Assembly: GCA_964541895.1 (NCBI GenBank)
Contig: CAZISM010000011.1
Location: forward strand, 13,191 to 77,190
Direction: 5' to 3'
Length of the DNA stretch: 64,000 bases
From: CAZISM01 sp964541895
Lineage (GTDB): Bacteria; Zhuqueibacterota; Zhuqueibacteria; Residuimicrobiales; Residuimicrobiaceae
Part shown: one piece after another, positions 45,184 through 54,143 of the stretch
Position numbering within the stretch: position 1 is the stretch's first letter
Layout: every line of letters starts with the position of its first letter
The notes under the pieces: generated by a model
Seen by the model: the letters and a program-made list of their open reading frames with translations, nothing else
The model's database searches: none
What the model was told of the DNA's origin: nothing
Translations under genes and position numbers: made by a program

Positions 45184-46191
45184 ATGTTGGTACGCATCAT
45201 AAAAGATTGGGCATGGCCCAACCTGTTGCGACAGACGCCGCAGGGCGACGGTCGTTGGGCGGACCTTCAATTCACCGTTGATCCGGTGGTAGATTGCGAC
45301 TATGTACTGTTTCTCAATAATCGACGTAATGAAACTGTAACGGTGCACTGTTCTGAGGAACATATCGGCTGCGTCATGCAGGAACCGTATATCCCGATCC
45401 TGCACGATTGGATGATCAAGGATCTGCCGTGGTGTGCGCGCGTCTACAGTCACACGCCGGTCCAGCCGGTCAACCGCTTTGTCAAGAGCCATCCGGCGCT
45501 GCCCTGGCATGTAAACCGCGATTATGCGGAATTAGTGACCCTGGCGCCGGTTCGCAAAGAGCGGCTGCTCTCCTGGGTTACCAGCCGATTGTCCTTTTTG
45601 CCCATGCACCGCAAACGGATACACTTTTTGCGTCGATTGCAGACAGATCAGACGCCGATCGATCTCTACGGCAAGGGCATTCGCTATATCGACGATAAAT
45701 GGGACGGATTGGCTCCCTACTACTATTCGGTGGTGATTGAAAATGATCGGCAACCCGACTATTGGTCGGAAAAATTGGCAGACTGCTTTTTAAGCTGGAC
45801 CGTACCGCTCTACGACGGCTGCTTAAATTTAGAGGATTATTTTCCCTCTGATTCTTTCATCCGCATCGATGCCGATTCGTACGAATCCAGCCTGGAGGTC
45901 ATCCGGCGGACGGCCACTCCATCCGATTGGCAGCGGCGCCTGCCGGCCCTGGAAGAGGCGAGAAATCGCGTGTTGCAGCGATGGCAGTTCTTTCCCTACT
46001 TTTATGAACAGCTGGGGTGTTTGCCGCCGGCGGGCGCAAAAAAAAGGATCACGATTCCCGATAACCGCTCCCTGCGTCGCGCCGATCGCCGGCGGTTCCT
46101 CCTGCAACACATCGCGGCCCAGGGCCCGAAAGCCGCCGGGCGTTTACTGATGGACAAGTTCAATTATATTCGCTGGGAGCGTCACACATGA
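45184..46191 (+). CDS. GT10-like (alpha-1,3/4-fucosyltransferase family) protein
   Basis: 335 residues from ATG 45184. The C-terminal half carries the family pattern: YYYSVVIENDRQPDYWSEKLADCFLSWTVPLYDG, which in GT10 enzymes binds GDP-fucose (Y-x-F-x-I-x-x-E-N and T-x-K-x-x-x-A-x-x-x-x-x-x-P equivalents). DLYGKGIRY precedes it. No TM segment. GDP-fucose synthesis genes are not in the window, so donor identity is an inference. It ends at ATGA, which is also the start of a 28-codon frame. Confidence 0.8.
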   Translation: MLVRIIKDWAWPNLLRQTPQGDGRWADLQFTVDPVVDCDYVLFLNNRRNETVTVHCSEEHIGCVMQEPYIPILHDWMIKDLPWCARVYSHTPVQPVNRFVKSHPALPWHVNRDYAELVTLAPVRKERLLSWVTSRLSFLPMHRKRIHFLRRLQTDQTPIDLYGKGIRYIDDKWDGLAPYYYSVVIENDRQPDYWSEKLADCFLSWTVPLYDGCLNLEDYFPSDSFIRIDADSYESSLEVIRRTATPSDWQRRLPALEEARNRVLQRWQFFPYFYEQLGCLPPAGAKKRITIPDNRSLRRADRRRFLLQHIAAQGPKAAGRLLMDKFNYIRWERHT

Positions 46192-46274
46192 TAACGGTTG
46201 ATACTTCTAATCTGATTCGATACCAGATGGCCGGCGTCAGCCTCAATATGAAAGGTGGTCAACGCTCGTCATGA
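46188..46274 (+). CDS. Candidate 28-residue microprotein between GT10 and ABC transporter genes
   Basis: Translation from ATG 46188 gives MITVDTSNLIRYQMAGVSLN plus eight residues. Its start overlaps the GT10-like stop by ATGA and its stop overlaps the ABC permease start (46271) by ATGA, exactly like its neighbours. It has no recognisable domain. It could be a translational coupler, a remnant of a deleted gene, or a chance frame of the leader. Confidence 0.35.
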   Translation: MITVDTSNLIRYQMAGVSLNMKGGQRSS

Positions 46275-47107
46275 TCAATCGCATGGAACGATCGGTACGC
46301 AAAATTGACAGCCATCAAGTCAGGTGGCGACTTGATCTGAAAGACCTGTTGGCACACGTCGATTTAATATATCTGTTTATTATTCGCGATATCAAAATTC
46401 GCTATAAACAAACCGTGGTGGGCATTACCTGGGCCATCATTCAACCCCTGCTGACCATGGGGGTGTTTACCCTGGTGTTCAACCGCCTGAGCCTTTCCAT
46501 TTCCGGCCCTGTGCCCTATGCGCTGTTCTCTTATTGCGCCCTGGTGCCCTGGACCTATTTTGCGCACGCGTTGACCAAGACCAACGACTCGATTGTGCAG
46601 AACGGCGCCATCATCACCAATGCGGCTTTCCCCAGACTGGTGCTGCCGATTGCAGCGGTGCTGGCGGGCTTGACCGATTTTTTTGTCGCGTTGGCGATTC
46701 TGATCGCGATGATGATTTATTATCAAATCGGCTTTCATCTGCGAATGCTGGCCCTGCCGTTTTATCTGTTGCTGACCCTGTCGTTTACGCTGGGCCTGGG
46801 TCTCTGGCTGGCTTCATTGAACGTGAAATACAGGGATGTGCGCAACGCCTTACCGTTTTTGCTGCAGCTGGGACTGCTGATTTCACCCGTCGCGTACGGC
46901 AGCAATCTTTTTCCAGATCGTTTTCGTCTGCTCTATCATCTGAATCCCATGGTCAGTGTGATTGAAGGATATCGGTGGTCGCTGCTGGGCGTGGGCTCGA
47001 CGCCGGGATGGCCGCTGCTGGCGAACTGTGGAATGATCGTAGTGGTGTTGGTCAGCGGGCTTTATTATTTTCGTCGCAGGGAAGATTATTTTGCGGATAT
47101 CGTATGA
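46271..47107 (+). CDS. ABC-2 type polysaccharide export permease (Wzm-like)
   Basis: 278 residues; ATG 46271 lies in an ATGA overlap, ATG 46283 is an alternative. DLIYLFIIRDIKIRYKQTVVG is the classical cytoplasmic start of Wzm/KpsM/TagG permeases, followed by IIQPLLTMGVFTLVF and six TM helices, with PVAYGSNLFP and NPMVSVIEGYRW near the end. With the ATPase encoded next it forms an exporter for a lipid-linked polysaccharide across the inner membrane. Confidence 0.92.
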   Translation: MINRMERSVRKIDSHQVRWRLDLKDLLAHVDLIYLFIIRDIKIRYKQTVVGITWAIIQPLLTMGVFTLVFNRLSLSISGPVPYALFSYCALVPWTYFAHALTKTNDSIVQNGAIITNAAFPRLVLPIAAVLAGLTDFFVALAILIAMMIYYQIGFHLRMLALPFYLLLTLSFTLGLGLWLASLNVKYRDVRNALPFLLQLGLLISPVAYGSNLFPDRFRLLYHLNPMVSVIEGYRWSLLGVGSTPGWPLLANCGMIVVVLVSGLYYFRRREDYFADIV

Positions 47108-47883
47108 GCGGGATAGTCATTCAAACCTGGGGTATCGGCAAACGCTATCGCAAGCATGCGGGCGGCATGCACCAGCGCCTGGAAATACTGTTTCGGGCCC
47201 CCTATTACTGGTTGAGCCGGGAACGAAAAAAAGCGGCGACCCGGGACCTGTACTCACAGGCGCTGCAGGATATTTCCGTCACCATTCGCGGCGGCGAGTC
47301 GGTGGGGCTGATCGGGCCCAACGGCGCCGGTAAATCAGCGCTGCTGAGGGTGTTGGCCGGTGTCACCCGACCTTCGGAGGGTTGTGCCGAGATCCGCGGC
47401 CGTGTCAGTTCCATGCTGGAGGCCGGTACGGGTTTTCATCCAGAGCTGACCGGCAGAGAAAATATTTTTCTCAGCGGCGCTATTCTCGGGTTGAAGAAAA
47501 AAGAGATCGAAAAAAAATTCGATGAAATCGTTCAATATTCTGAATTGGAGTCTTTTCTTAATACGCCGGTCAAGCATTTTTCGAGCGGCATGCGTGTTCG
47601 TCTCGCCTTTGCCATCGCCGCACAGCTACAGTCGGACATTATGCTGGTGGATGAGGTGCTGTCCATCGGCGACTTGCGATTCAAGGAAAAGTGTGTGCTC
47701 AAGTTACGGGAGATGATCGCCGCCGGTTGTACGTTGGTGCTGGTCAGCCACGACGCCGGCGTCATCGAAAGTTTATGCCCCAGAACGCTACTGCTGCACC
47801 AGGGTCGGTTATTGATGGATGATGCCACCAAAACGGTGCTGCGCTATTACTCTGCTCAATTTCGGCTGTCGGCTGCCGTTTAA
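47104..47883 (+). CDS. ABC transporter ATPase for polysaccharide export (Wzt-like, no C-terminal domain)
   Basis: 259 residues from ATG 47104 (ATGA overlap with the permease). Walker A is GPNGAGKS, the signature is FSSGMRVRLAFA, Walker B is DIMLVDEVLS and the H-loop is VLVSHD. The initial QALQDISVTIRGGE and the TGFHPELTGRENIFL segment are typical of Wzt/TagH ATPases. It ends soon after the nucleotide-binding domain, so it lacks the C-terminal carbohydrate-recognition domain found in O-antigen Wzt proteins. Its last 4 bp overlap the convergent Stealth gene. Confidence 0.92.
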   Translation: MSGIVIQTWGIGKRYRKHAGGMHQRLEILFRAPYYWLSRERKKAATRDLYSQALQDISVTIRGGESVGLIGPNGAGKSALLRVLAGVTRPSEGCAEIRGRVSSMLEAGTGFHPELTGRENIFLSGAILGLKKKEIEKKFDEIVQYSELESFLNTPVKHFSSGMRVRLAFAIAAQLQSDIMLVDEVLSIGDLRFKEKCVLKLREMIAAGCTLVLVSHDAGVIESLCPRTLLLHQGRLLMDDATKTVLRYYSAQFRLSAAV

Positions 47884-48842
47884 CGTCGGCCGCGTTCATA
47901 TACACTGGGTTGGGGAAACAGAGACGAGAGCAGCCGCCGGATGCTGAACAGGATGATTCGGTCCTGCCACTGTTCGTCCAGATCATCATTGATACAAAAA
48001 AAAGTGGGCGGGTAATAGCGTAATCGATGCAGAACTTTGATCAGCGGTCGCCATCTTTTCTCCAAAATCACCAGGCTGTACCGACTCGAGCCAAATTCCA
48101 GCCTTTTCATTTCCACGTCTGCTAACGTACTGAGCAAACCGGCATAGGCGATGCGCAACACCAGGTCGTCGGGAGAACGGAATCGGTGGCTGGACGTTTT
48201 CCGGATCTGCTCGGCGAACAGCGCATCCAGCCGCGTCATCACATCGCGATCATACATTTGGGGACAGTGGGCCGGCAAGTTAGGCACCGAGGCCTCCGGC
48301 ACTACCCGCAGCACATGTTGGTACGTGCAGGCATAGGCCCGGTCATGGACTCGGCCGTGATCCGGATCGGTATGAAGGGCAATCGGATCGAGATAAAAGC
48401 GCCTGCCGGGCGCTGAATAATAGTCCTCCGGAAAAACCGGGCGTCCGATAAACAGATCGTCGTTGAAATAGAGATAGCGACGGCTCAATCCCGGGATGCG
48501 GTGCAGGTGCATTTCAATAGCGTTGGAATTAAAGGTTGGCAAGTCGTTGCGATCGGGGAACAACTGCTCATGAGTGACAAGAATCAGGCGCTGCTGATCA
48601 AAGGCAAGCCCCTTGGGCCTTTGACCGTTGGTAACCACAAAGACCTTGCCGATCCACGGCATAAAGCTGGCAACCGAGCGAAGCGAAAAACGTATTTCAT
48701 CGTTGTTGCGGAAGCGGTGACTGCAGACGTCGTTTTGCGCAGGGTCTACCGACAACCGCTGTTGCCATAACAGTCGGCTGGAGACAAAGTCTGGATCTGC
48801 GCCGTCCACCCAGGTATAGACAACATCGACCGATTCTTGCAT
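47880..48842 (-). CDS. Stealth-family sugar-phosphate transferase
   Basis: 320 residues. The four conserved Stealth regions are present: CR1 DVVYTWVDGADP; CR2 HRFRNNDEIRFSLRSVASFMPWIGKVFVVTNGQ in pieces; CR3 around HVLRVVPEASVPNL; CR4 CINDDLDEQW. YLYFNDDLFIG is the DxD-like site. Stealth enzymes transfer hexose-1-phosphate to a capsule or similar glycan, making phosphodiester links. It is convergent with the export ATPase (4-bp overlap) and divergent from nothing immediate; the GT2 gene lies upstream on the same strand by 26 bp. Confidence 0.88.
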   Translation of the reverse strand: MQESVDVVYTWVDGADPDFVSSRLLWQQRLSVDPAQNDVCSHRFRNNDEIRFSLRSVASFMPWIGKVFVVTNGQRPKGLAFDQQRLILVTHEQLFPDRNDLPTFNSNAIEMHLHRIPGLSRRYLYFNDDLFIGRPVFPEDYYSAPGRRFYLDPIALHTDPDHGRVHDRAYACTYQHVLRVVPEASVPNLPAHCPQMYDRDVMTRLDALFAEQIRKTSSHRFRSPDDLVLRIAYAGLLSTLADVEMKRLEFGSSRYSLVILEKRWRPLIKVLHRLRYYPPTFFCINDDLDEQWQDRIILFSIRRLLSSLFPQPSVYERGRR

Positions 48843-48868
48843 ACACCGCCCTCCGCCCGGCAGCTGAA

Positions 48869-49852
48869 TTATTTTTTGCGCCGCCGATAATGGACAAGTC
48901 CCAAAAACAAACCGGCGCCGCTATAAAAATAGTTGAACCAAAGCATCAGCACGCTTTTGAGTGTAAAGATCCATCCGGCCTGTCGGAGAAGCAATCGCAA
49001 AAATCCGTGATTAGCCAGCAACAAAGCTGCGGCTCCAACCAGCCATACTGTACCGCTCCACAGACGAACCAAAGCGGCCATAGGGTAACAGAACAGAAAC
49101 CAGGCGCAACAGACGCTGAAAATATTTTGATATTTAGTGTTCAAATCGCTGCGACCAATTCGGTATTTCAGCATGAGCTGTGTCCAGGGGATCGCCCGGT
49201 GCCGAATGTCCGACCGCAACAATCCCATCAGGGTGTATCGTTTCAAATGGGTGAATACAATGTCTTTTTCCAGGCGGATTCGATAGCCGGCGGCATGAAG
49301 CCGATAACCCAAATCGATGTCTTCCAGCCAGCGCAGGTGCGGATCAAATCCCCGCATGCGGACAAAGACCTCCTTTTTGATTGCGCCGTAGCCGGCGGCG
49401 AAGGTGACCGCCTCGGCCTGGGAAGTCTGGTGCGTATAATGATGTTGATAATTTTTGTAACGCGAAAAAAATGAATTCACCGGCGTTTCGGCTTGATAGC
49501 TGCAGAAAAAGGCGTCCAAGTGGGGATGTCGTTCGACGCAGGCGATCAGTGCCGAGAGCGTGTTGGTTTCCACCAGGATGTCGGCGTCAAGAAAAAAGAG
49601 CCACTTTCCCCGGCTATGAGCCACGGCCTGGTTGCGCGCGGCGCCGGCGCCGCGGTTTTCGTCGAGGCGAAGCACTTTTACCGGGTATTGGGCGGCGATT
49701 TCCGCGGAACGATCGGTCGAGCCGTCGTCAACCACGATGGTTTCGTAATGGGCATATTGAGACTTTTGCAGCGCGTCCAAACAGGCGCCGAGATGCTCCT
49801 GGCCATTGTAAACCGGAATGATAACGCTGAGAAAAAAAGCGGGCTTTTCCAT
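48869..49852 (-). CDS. GT2-family glycosyltransferase with C-terminal membrane region
   Basis: 327 residues from ATG 49850-49852 (a longer frame adds 53 unlikely residues). FLSVIIPVYNGQEHL and ETIVVDDGSTDRS open the GT-A fold; GKWLFFLDADILV is the DxD motif and RWLEDIDLGYRLHAAGY the catalytic ED region. Two or three C-terminal hydrophobic segments (CAWFLFCYPMAALVRLW, WLVGAAALLLANHG) probably hold it at the membrane. It is the first gene of a two-gene minus-strand unit with the Stealth transferase. Confidence 0.88.
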   Translation of the reverse strand: MEKPAFFLSVIIPVYNGQEHLGACLDALQKSQYAHYETIVVDDGSTDRSAEIAAQYPVKVLRLDENRGAGAARNQAVAHSRGKWLFFLDADILVETNTLSALIACVERHPHLDAFFCSYQAETPVNSFFSRYKNYQHHYTHQTSQAEAVTFAAGYGAIKKEVFVRMRGFDPHLRWLEDIDLGYRLHAAGYRIRLEKDIVFTHLKRYTLMGLLRSDIRHRAIPWTQLMLKYRIGRSDLNTKYQNIFSVCCAWFLFCYPMAALVRLWSGTVWLVGAAALLLANHGFLRLLLRQAGWIFTLKSVLMLWFNYFYSGAGLFLGLVHYRRRKK

Positions 49853-50446
49853 AATGAGTGATGCGCCGGCTACAGGCAACGGGTTATTATCTGTTTCGAC
49901 AATGTAAAAAAATAATGGCACCATTTCAACGATGGATATTGGCCAGCGCGGATAAGCCGGAACCAAAAGTCGGACATCACCTCGAAAGCATCCGACATTT
50001 GTAGACCACATCGCGAGGGCTGCTCCAGAATGCAGAAGAGTTTGGCTCGTTTATCGTACGGTGTTTAATTACTTTGCCCCAAGACCGTACAACGATCCCG
50101 TCACTTTTTCAATTTGTCCTGCTGTAATGCCTTATTTGCGAATCGTAGGCAGATTGCATCAAGGTCTACATCGGGTCTTTTTTGATTGCGTTTTCAGCGC
50201 TTTCTCTTTATCCGAGAACTCGCTGTATACCATCGAAGCGTGGCAGCTGTTCCATGATCAACTCGATGACCACGGCCTCTTTACCGTTTCGAGATGGCAC
50301 AGCCAGGACCTTATCGGTGAGACTGGACGGGGTGGTCAGCCTCGCCACGGTTTGCCTGTGACGCCAAGGCGCCCCGGGCCATCCGCGCCGGAACGATTTG
50401 GCCGGGCGCGGCCTACTTTTTATAGATCGGCTCGCTCAGGCAGGCT
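49853..50446. other. Intergenic region with hairpin repeat copy B
   Basis: 594 bp without a convincing gene. A plus-strand frame at 50061-50525 runs into the minus-strand oxidoreductase gene and has no family pattern. The repeat at 49955-50016 is the only clear structure. Confidence 0.4.
49955..50016. repeat. Hairpin repeat, copy B (first copy at 33246-33304)
   Basis: AGCCGGAACCAAAAGTCGGAC, a variable loop and ATCCGACATTTGTAGACC match copy A, with the same GTCGGAC/TCCGAC inverted arms but an imperfect stem. It lies about 100 bp upstream of the GT2 start at 49852. Confidence 0.6.
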
Positions 50447-51829
50447 TTATGCCGTCACATCCCAACTGCTCGAACCAGCGCCAAACAACCGGTCTGCCGC
50501 TGCCAGTCCTGAGAGCATAGAGTGATCCATGTTGTTATAGCGATGCAGCCCATTGCGCCCGATAGTCTGGAGATTGGTAAAACGCTCCAGATACTCGCGC
50601 AAAAGGTTCACCGTTTCTCGATAGTGTAGATCATAGGTCGGGTAAGCTCGACGGATTCGTACAACGCAGCTATCCTGTACCTGACCGGCCTCGATCAGTG
50701 AAAGTTTTACACACTCGTTCACCGCCAAATCCCGCCATTGTTGATCCGACCACTGCCATTCCTCATCGACGTAGTTTAAGTAGTATTCCATGCCCAGAGT
50801 GGTTTCATCCAAGTGATTGACCATGGCGGGGCTCCAGTTTTTGAAATTTTGAATTCGCGCGACCCGGAATCCGTGATCCTGAATATAGCGCCATTGATCC
50901 GCAAATATATCTTTTTTTCCTACCACCAGCAGGACCATCAGGTAATCCCGATAGGATAGACGCCGAGCTGCTTGCAGAATGGAATCAGGCGGTGCCGGCT
51001 GCAAGGCAAAGATCAGTTGCTGCAACGGCATGGAAGAGATGACGTTCTCGACCGGGAAGGTATGCGATCGACCGCTGCTGTCCTGGCCGGAAATTTCATG
51101 TACCGCTCTGTTGTGATGAGTCAATTGGTCAATCGTAACGCCGGTTCGGATTTCAGCGCCTGTTTCCCTAACTCTATTCGCACACGCCTCCCACATCATG
51201 CCCGGTCCGCGCACGGGATAGTGAAATTTTTGGATAACGGTCTTGGGTTCGGTCTGTGCCGACGGGAGGAAAGGGAAAGCCGATTTAAGAATTCCGGCAA
51301 CGGACAGCCCGTGGATGCGTTGCTGCGCCCAGTCAGAGGAGATCTCGCGACAGGGTATTCCCCATATTTTTTCTGTGTATTCCTGAAAGAAGGCCCTATA
51401 GAGACGACGACCGAAATGGCGGATCATCCAGCCTTCAAAAGAGTCGATGGCTATAACCGGCTGAAACAAGTTGTGCAGATAGCTCAGCAGAAAGCGAAAT
51501 GTCTCGCCTGGCCCCAGCTGCTGCAGAATATTAAGGCTTTCGAGTGGGTACGTCAGCAGGCGATTCTGGAAAAAGATGTTGGACGTTCGCGCCGTGGCAA
51601 TGAAATCGTTGGGCAAAAGATCCTGCCAGATTTGCATGACGTTGGCAGATCGGGTAAAAAAACGGTGACCGCCGATATCCAACAAGTGGCCGTTGTGGGG
51701 CAACGTTCGTGAGAGTCCGCCGACCATGGACTCTTGTTCCAGGATTTGTACGGTTGCACCCCGTTGCGTCAACGCCAAAGCGCAAGTGAGTCCCGCCGGA
51801 CCTGCGCCGATTAAAGTTACTGAATTCAT
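50447..51829 (-). CDS. FAD/NAD(P)-dependent oxidoreductase (UDP-galactopyranose mutase / protoporphyrinogen oxidase-like)
   Basis: 460 residues. SVTLIGAGPAGLTCALALTQ with ILEQESMVGGLSRT is the dinucleotide-binding GxGxxG plus FAD ribose site; HLLDIGGHRFFTR is the GGH motif typical of this amine-oxidase-like group, and WGIPCREIS and VRGPGMMWEAC continue it. NGLHRYNNMDHSMLSGLAAA closes the FAD site. Members often sit in polysaccharide loci, where some isomerise or oxidise sugars. Not a clear glf; reaction unknown. Upstream on the same strand is the PIG-L/methyltransferase gene, 160 bp away. Confidence 0.82.
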   Translation of the reverse strand: MNSVTLIGAGPAGLTCALALTQRGATVQILEQESMVGGLSRTLPHNGHLLDIGGHRFFTRSANVMQIWQDLLPNDFIATARTSNIFFQNRLLTYPLESLNILQQLGPGETFRFLLSYLHNLFQPVIAIDSFEGWMIRHFGRRLYRAFFQEYTEKIWGIPCREISSDWAQQRIHGLSVAGILKSAFPFLPSAQTEPKTVIQKFHYPVRGPGMMWEACANRVRETGAEIRTGVTIDQLTHHNRAVHEISGQDSSGRSHTFPVENVISSMPLQQLIFALQPAPPDSILQAARRLSYRDYLMVLLVVGKKDIFADQWRYIQDHGFRVARIQNFKNWSPAMVNHLDETTLGMEYYLNYVDEEWQWSDQQWRDLAVNECVKLSLIEAGQVQDSCVVRIRRAYPTYDLHYRETVNLLREYLERFTNLQTIGRNGLHRYNNMDHSMLSGLAAADRLFGAGSSSWDVTA

Positions 51830-51989
51830 GATTTAAATTTCTCAGGTCGTCACTACCGTGTGCTCACTTTTACCGCCGTGGAAACAAAATCAATCGTCAA
51901 AGGTATTAATAAAGTTAATCATTTTCAATATCTTATTCGCACGCGTGGTTGAATCGTGGCCGGCGCGGCGGGAGAACGGGTGCGTATGG

Positions 51990-53495
51990 CTAATCCTTTT
52001 GGGCTGGTGTGGTTCGTTCAAAGATCGATATGCGAAAGGGCCGATTATCGTCAGGAAAATAATCGCTGGATTTCAAACGAAAGGGAAACTGGGAGGTCAG
52101 AAAACCATTCCAGTCCTGATCCAGGCGAAATCCACCCCAAACCAAAACCAATTCGCTATGCGCCCTGGTGAGGGTCATCAGCTTGCGCGCCAGCTTTCGC
52201 CTCAGGCTCGGAGGATCCCACCAGTAATACAGCACTTCAGAGCAGAGCACCAGATCAAAGGGCGGCGCTTTGTAGTCAAAAAAATCGATGCAGGAAATAT
52301 GAACATGAGAATGCTGTTGGCATCGCTGCTTCGCTTGGTTGACGGCAGGGGCCGCTATATCAATAGCGGCCAAATGGTCGCAGTGCTCGGCCAGGTGTTC
52401 GGTATTGACGCCGATGCTGCAGCCCAATTCGAGCAGACGACCATATCGTTTACCGGCAAAATATTGCAGCAACCGGTTCCGTTTATCGCTTTCGTAGCGG
52501 CTGGTCTCATAGTCCCAGGGATCTGATCGCTGCGCATACATAGTTTCGAATTCGGTCCGCTTGGATCGTCTATAACCCAGCCGATAGGCCCAGTCACGAG
52601 CAAACAGGTAGCCCCGCTGCAGCCATACCATCGTTCGATCGACGCCAGGGCGTTTGAAGGCTCTGGGATTGAATATGGCGGGCCACACATCGCGATAACG
52701 GGTCAGCGCTTTGCCTTCTTCAGGCCAGTACGGTTTCTCGGAATCCGGCGCTGTTCTATAGTAGGCTTCGATAGATCGGCCGGCATCCGCGCTCAGATAC
52801 CCCTGGCAAGCCTGCAAATGCAACAGCAGATCGAAATCGATTTGCTGTTGAGATACAAAGAAGCGTAACGCCTCTCTTTTTATAGAGAGATGGTTGGTCA
52901 GGTCAATGTACAGGTTGATCTGCTCAACGGGTATTGGCGTGCGAATCTGGTAAAAAATGTGTTCAGGTTGCGGATCGAGTCGTTCACGAATTGCGGCTAC
53001 AGCCTGAAAGGTCTGACGATGATCGCTGTGCGGATCCACGGGATGCGGTAGCAGAAGGTGGGACGGCCGTTCCTGGATTAAAATATTCAATAATTCGTCC
53101 TGACGCTGAATCCAGCTCTCGCCATCAGGGAAATGGAGGTAATGACGGTTCGTAACCCTTCCGAGAAAATCGGTTGCCAGCAGGCTTTCGTCCATGCGTT
53201 GCTGACGCCTGGCGTCCCGATTATCACTGGAGAAACCATAACTGCCATCCGTTATATAGACCAGGCACAGCGGCCATTGTTGTTCGGTGGCCGTTATGAT
53301 CAAACCGGCGCAGCCGATCACCTCGTCATCCGGGTGGGGTATTAACATGACGAGTTTTTTGACCTGCACTTCGGCGAATGCGGTCCAGTTCGGTTTTAAC
53401 GGTTTCGTTCCTTTACGACGATACCACCTTCCATAGCTGTGGTTATAGAGCTTGGTGGCCACAATCAATAATTGAACGGCGCTGGAACGTTTCAT
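51990..53495 (-). CDS. PIG-L deacetylase fused to SAM-dependent methyltransferase
   Basis: 501 residues. Residues about 45-225 are a PIG-L/LmbE deacetylase: VMLIPHPDDEVIGCAG (zinc site HPDDE), then LLLPHPVDPHSDHRQTF (HxDH). Residues about 310-500 are a class I methyltransferase: RLLELGCSIGVNTEHLAEH (glycine-rich SAM site), LAAIDIAAPAVNQAK and FDLVLCSEVLYYWW, like NodS-type enzymes. PIG-L enzymes remove N-acetyl from GlcNAc-type sugars; a fused methyltransferase suggests deacetylation followed by N- or O-methylation. It is consistent with late modification of the exported glycan. ATG 53493-53495 gives a short basic N-terminus. Confidence 0.88.
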   Translation of the reverse strand: MKRSSAVQLLIVATKLYNHSYGRWYRRKGTKPLKPNWTAFAEVQVKKLVMLIPHPDDEVIGCAGLIITATEQQWPLCLVYITDGSYGFSSDNRDARRQQRMDESLLATDFLGRVTNRHYLHFPDGESWIQRQDELLNILIQERPSHLLLPHPVDPHSDHRQTFQAVAAIRERLDPQPEHIFYQIRTPIPVEQINLYIDLTNHLSIKREALRFFVSQQQIDFDLLLHLQACQGYLSADAGRSIEAYYRTAPDSEKPYWPEEGKALTRYRDVWPAIFNPRAFKRPGVDRTMVWLQRGYLFARDWAYRLGYRRSKRTEFETMYAQRSDPWDYETSRYESDKRNRLLQYFAGKRYGRLLELGCSIGVNTEHLAEHCDHLAAIDIAAPAVNQAKQRCQQHSHVHISCIDFFDYKAPPFDLVLCSEVLYYWWDPPSLRRKLARKLMTLTRAHSELVLVWGGFRLDQDWNGFLTSQFPFRLKSSDYFPDDNRPFRISIFERTTPAQKD

Positions 53496-54143
53496 AAAAA
53501 AAGGCCATTCTGAAAATGATTCCGGATTGGTTATTGGAAGCCAATGTATTAAATTCTAATTTAAAATCCAACGCTGCATATTTTTTAGTGGTCCTTCAGG
53601 TGAGAGAAAAGGAGTATAAAGTGATGAGCCGGCCCGGTAATGGAGTCGCTTGCTGGTAACAAGGAGCAGAGCATCTGCCCATCTGCCTGAGAAGGAAATT
53701 TAGTTTGACAAAGCTTGTTCTTTGCAGTACATTGAATCAGGTTAACCTGCCGGATTTCCCGGGAAAATCAGGAGTATCTGGTTTTCGAATTCTGGACAAA
53801 GACGCCCAAGGGTATGTTTGCGAATGGATTAAATCCCGGTAAACTAGACCCGGCATTCAACGGTCAGCTTTTTGGTTTTCGGGAGCGGAAAGACCATCCT
53901 CGGCTGTTGGCCACCAGCCGTCCTATCTGCTGCGGCGGATACGAACCGGGCGAGGTATCTTGGGGAGATCGTATCGCCCTGAAATGCTCTGCGGCGGACA
54001 GGCAACGTCGGGGTGGCCGCTGGGATTAGAGGGTTCTGGGTGTGATGACCGTCGCTTTTGTTCCGCCATCACGCGATTTTTTATCCGGGTATAATCCATA
54101 TCTTTGTCGCAGGTTGAATGATATTTTAACAACGAGACTCACC
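53496..54143. other. Intergenic region between divergent genes
   Basis: 648 bp with no recognisable gene, between the PIG-L fusion (leftward) and the DUF2461 gene (rightward). Short frames show no family pattern. No repeat copy or clear promoter was identified. Confidence 0.35.

Noticed and set aside
50061..50525. Plus-strand frame of 154 codons upstream of and into the oxidoreductase gene
   Set aside because: Low-complexity Arg/Pro-rich end, overlap with a well-supported gene and no family pattern.
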